Positions 62,284-64,000 of a stretch of DNA of 64,000 nt are shown here, piece by piece. A program made the translations under genes and the position numbers. The notes below the pieces were generated by a model, which was not told the DNA's origin, ran no database searches, and saw only the letters and a list, made by a program, of their open reading frames with translations. Source of the DNA: Chryseobacterium sp. Leaf394 (GTDB lineage Bacteria; Bacteroidota; Bacteroidia; Flavobacteriales; Weeksellaceae); assembly GCF_001424105.1 (NCBI RefSeq), contig NZ_LMQH01000011.1:729531-793530 (forward strand), written 5' to 3'. Each line of letters starts with the position of its first letter. The first letter of the stretch is position 1.

Positions 62284-62862
62284 CTATTTTAAACCGGATT
62301 CTAAGTACAGTCTGCTCAATGTCTCTCTGGAAACGCCAAGATAGGAGGCTAGCACGGTTTTAGGTAAACGCTGAATAAGAATAGGGTAGTATCTCAGAAA
62401 CTGTTCGTATCTCTCTTTTGCACTCATCGTCATCAGAGAAAGTATTCTTCTTTGGTTTGAAATATGCCCGCCAATCGCTTTTTTCAGGAAAAATTCAGTC
62501 ATTTTTGGGACTTCTGTCAACAACCGTTGATAATTATCAAATGAAAGTTTCAAAACTAAAGTATCTTCCAGACACTGTAGCGACTGAGTCGCTTTAGTCT
62601 GAGTATAAAAAGCAGCATAGTCGCTTTCCCACCAGTCTTCCATGGAAAACGAAATGATGTGTTCTTTAGCCTCAGCATCAGTATAAAAAAGCTTCAGAAG
62701 ACCTGAAATAATGAAATACACATGATCAACCTGAGCATTTTCACTGATGATCATTTCACGTTTTTTGAAATGCTGCTCTTTGAAAAATGAACATGCTTTT
62801 TCCAAATCATTCTCAGATAGATCAATTATTTTTTGGATATGAGTTTTGAGAATTTCTATCAT
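62284..62862 (-). CDS. Crp/Fnr family transcriptional regulator
   Basis: A 192-residue regulator. Residues about 1-120 are a cNMP-binding-like barrel (REMIISENAQVDHVYFIISG), without Cys residues that could bind an Fe-S cluster as in Fnr. The C-terminal winged HTH includes RYEQFLRYYPILIQRLPKTV and the recognition helix GVSRETLSRLY. It is short for the family, but both domains are complete. It may control the RidA-like gene encoded just downstream. Confidence 0.85.
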   Translation of the reverse strand: MIEILKTHIQKIIDLSENDLEKACSFFKEQHFKKREMIISENAQVDHVYFIISGLLKLFYTDAEAKEHIISFSMEDWWESDYAAFYTQTKATQSLQCLEDTLVLKLSFDNYQRLLTEVPKMTEFFLKKAIGGHISNQRRILSLMTMSAKERYEQFLRYYPILIQRLPKTVLASYLGVSRETLSRLYLESGLK

Positions 62863-62896
62863 TTATTCATGATTCACAATAATGAAAGTCTTTTTG

Positions 62897-62949
62897 TCAT
62901 TCCGAAGAATTTAAACTGTTATCACAGCTGAAAAATTCTTTCAGAATGA
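62897..62949. repeat. Inverted repeat of the TCATTCCGAAGAAT type
   Basis: TCATTCCGAAGAATTT (62897-62912) and AAATTCTTTCAGAATGA (62933-62949) are imperfect reverse complements with a 20-base loop. The sequence resembles dispersed intergenic repeats of Bacteroidota genomes, and it lies between two minus-strand genes. Confidence 0.5.
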
Positions 62950-63085
62950 TAAAAATGGTGCTGAAGAATAAATCATTTCTGATTGCATATATTCACAGAA
63001 TAAAATCTACAAAAATGAAACTTTGTTAACTGTATTATTTCTTATTTCTTGCTTCTAAAAAAAATGGTCAAAAAATATTTACAGT

Positions 63086-63916
63086 TTAATTGGTAAATTG
63101 TATTTGATTGTTGACGTAGTTGAAAGTCCAGCTTCGTGTAGAAAAATCATACAAATTTCCAAAAACATCATAAGATTTACTTTCATAAAATCTGTAATTG
63201 TTTTGAGAAAGTGATCTGTTGAAAATCTCTTCAAACAACATCAGTTTTTTGGTTGGATTTGGCGAATTGTCATAGTCTTTAAAAAGTTGAACAGTTCTGA
63301 TTTTACCTGAAAAATCAACCTGCCATGTTTGGCTTACAGCATTAAACACATAAGGTCTGCTTACAATACTGTCTATATTTCCAGCGGAATTGTAGTAATA
63401 TTTAGTGTCAGAGACAGGAACCTTTTTCTTTTTAAATGATTGCACAACTTTTTCGTTGTTGTAAAAATACTCGATTGTATCATTTACATATGGATCTATG
63501 TTGATTTTCTTGACAATTTTGCCGTTTTGGGTTTTGTAAATGGTTTTTAATTGGTCCGTAGAATAAGGCAGTGAAAGCTTCACGGTCAGTGATATCTCAT
63601 TATTTCCGTAGACAACTTCTTCATAATAATTATTTGAAAATGTATAACCGAAACCCGTTGATGCCGGAAGAGCTAACAGCCCTCCTTCACGCTTTATTGG
63701 GCGGTTTTGATTGTCGTATTGAATGGTAACTTTCTCACCGGTACTTCCGGGCAGAATATTGCTGGGATAGTGCATATATCTTAACTGGTAAGCTTCAAAA
63801 TTTGGTGCATTATTGAGTAACTGAACTTCTTCAGGGTCGTTTGTCTGACAGGAAATTGCAAATATTAAGCAAAGTACTGACATTATCAATCCTTTGATGT
63901 GCCTTTGATTATTCAT
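63086..63916 (-). CDS. Putative lipoprotein with RHS/YD-like repeats
   Basis: A 276-residue protein with a lipoprotein signal (IFAISC, Cys at about residue 23). The body is made of beta-hairpin units reminiscent of YD/RHS repeats, such as VTIQYDNQNRPIKREGG, IEYFYNNEKVVQSF and TKYYYNSAGNIDSIV, then YDVFGNLYDFSTRSW. It matches no single family that I can name and is likely a surface or periplasmic lipoprotein. It is 223 bases upstream of the Crp/Fnr gene on the same strand. Confidence 0.72.
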   Translation of the reverse strand: MNNQRHIKGLIMSVLCLIFAISCQTNDPEEVQLLNNAPNFEAYQLRYMHYPSNILPGSTGEKVTIQYDNQNRPIKREGGLLALPASTGFGYTFSNNYYEEVVYGNNEISLTVKLSLPYSTDQLKTIYKTQNGKIVKKINIDPYVNDTIEYFYNNEKVVQSFKKKKVPVSDTKYYYNSAGNIDSIVSRPYVFNAVSQTWQVDFSGKIRTVQLFKDYDNSPNPTKKLMLFEEIFNRSLSQNNYRFYESKSYDVFGNLYDFSTRSWTFNYVNNQIQFTN

Positions 63917-64000
63917 AGTTTATTTTACTGTAAAAGTAGAATAAATATTTTTGAATATTTCACGATTTGATTGGGATATCCAGAAAAAGTTGTAGACAGT

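Noticed and set aside
1-64000. CRISPR array, tRNA, rRNA or complete insertion sequence
   Set aside because: No regularly spaced identical repeats, no cloverleaf with TTCGA-type arm in any spacer, no rRNA segments and no intact transposase were seen.

Overview
The window looks like a chromosomal segment of a Flavobacteriia bacterium, most likely Chryseobacterium or a close relative in the Weeksellaceae. The evidence is low GC with very AT-rich spacers, leaders without Shine-Dalgarno motifs, Bacteroidota promoters of the TTTG-N19-TAnnTTTG type (clearest at 44944-44974), C-terminal type IX secretion (T9SS) sorting domains, a SusC/SusD pair, a GH92 mannosidase, AraC-type regulators with TPR domains, and surface proteins that open with QVGIN or QVAIG after the signal peptide. 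No rRNA, tRNA, CRISPR array or intact insertion sequence was seen.

Layout. 1-7.4 kb: a truncated TPR protein, twin small HTH proteins, then three exported surface proteins. 7.6-12 kb: GH92 mannosidase, then Mrp and NifU for Fe-S assembly. 12-18 kb: a small alpha/beta hydrolase, a cluster of palindromic and 11-bp repeats, a 1017-residue choice-of-anchor protein with a T9SS domain, and a probable PanA/PemK-like toxin-antitoxin operon (16.4-17.5 kb). 17.6-23.7 kb: lipoprotein, exopolyphosphatase, polyphosphate kinase and DnaK. 23.9-27.3 kb: AraC regulator and a Usp-GNAT-amino acid racemase operon. 27.5-33.3 kb: a fatty acid desaturase with an unusual leader, then an acyl-CoA dehydrogenase / PIG-L deacetylase / NodS-like methyltransferase operon facing a family-2 glycosyltransferase, and a small cupin. 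33.8-36.3 kb: an OpuC-type osmolyte ABC importer with fused permease and binding protein. 36.4-47 kb: PAP2 protein, SusC/SusD, small exported proteins, a TPR-AraC regulator and a frameshifted SnoaL-like gene. 47-51 kb: lipoproteins and three secreted hydrolases. 52-57 kb: a YejK-like protein, a bacteriophytochrome kinase with its heme oxygenase, and malate dehydrogenase. 57-64 kb: AraC regulator, a second surface-protein module, RidA, a Crp/Fnr regulator and a lipoprotein.

How the genes work together. Clear functional pairs are ppk1/ppx (polyphosphate synthesis and breakdown), mrp/nifU (Fe-S cluster delivery), phytochrome/heme oxygenase (light sensor and chromophore supply), SusC/SusD (glycan uptake), OpuC ATPase/permease-receptor, and antitoxin/toxin. 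The least understood and most interesting unit is the 28.98-32.62 kb dehydrogenase-deacetylase-methyltransferase-glycosyltransferase set, which looks like a compact pathway for a small glycan- or lipid-linked product. Next are the Panacea toxin-antitoxin pair, the candidate structured RNAs near 27.6 kb and 44.3 kb, and several intergenic repeat families. All functional calls are from reading the sequence; no database search was run.
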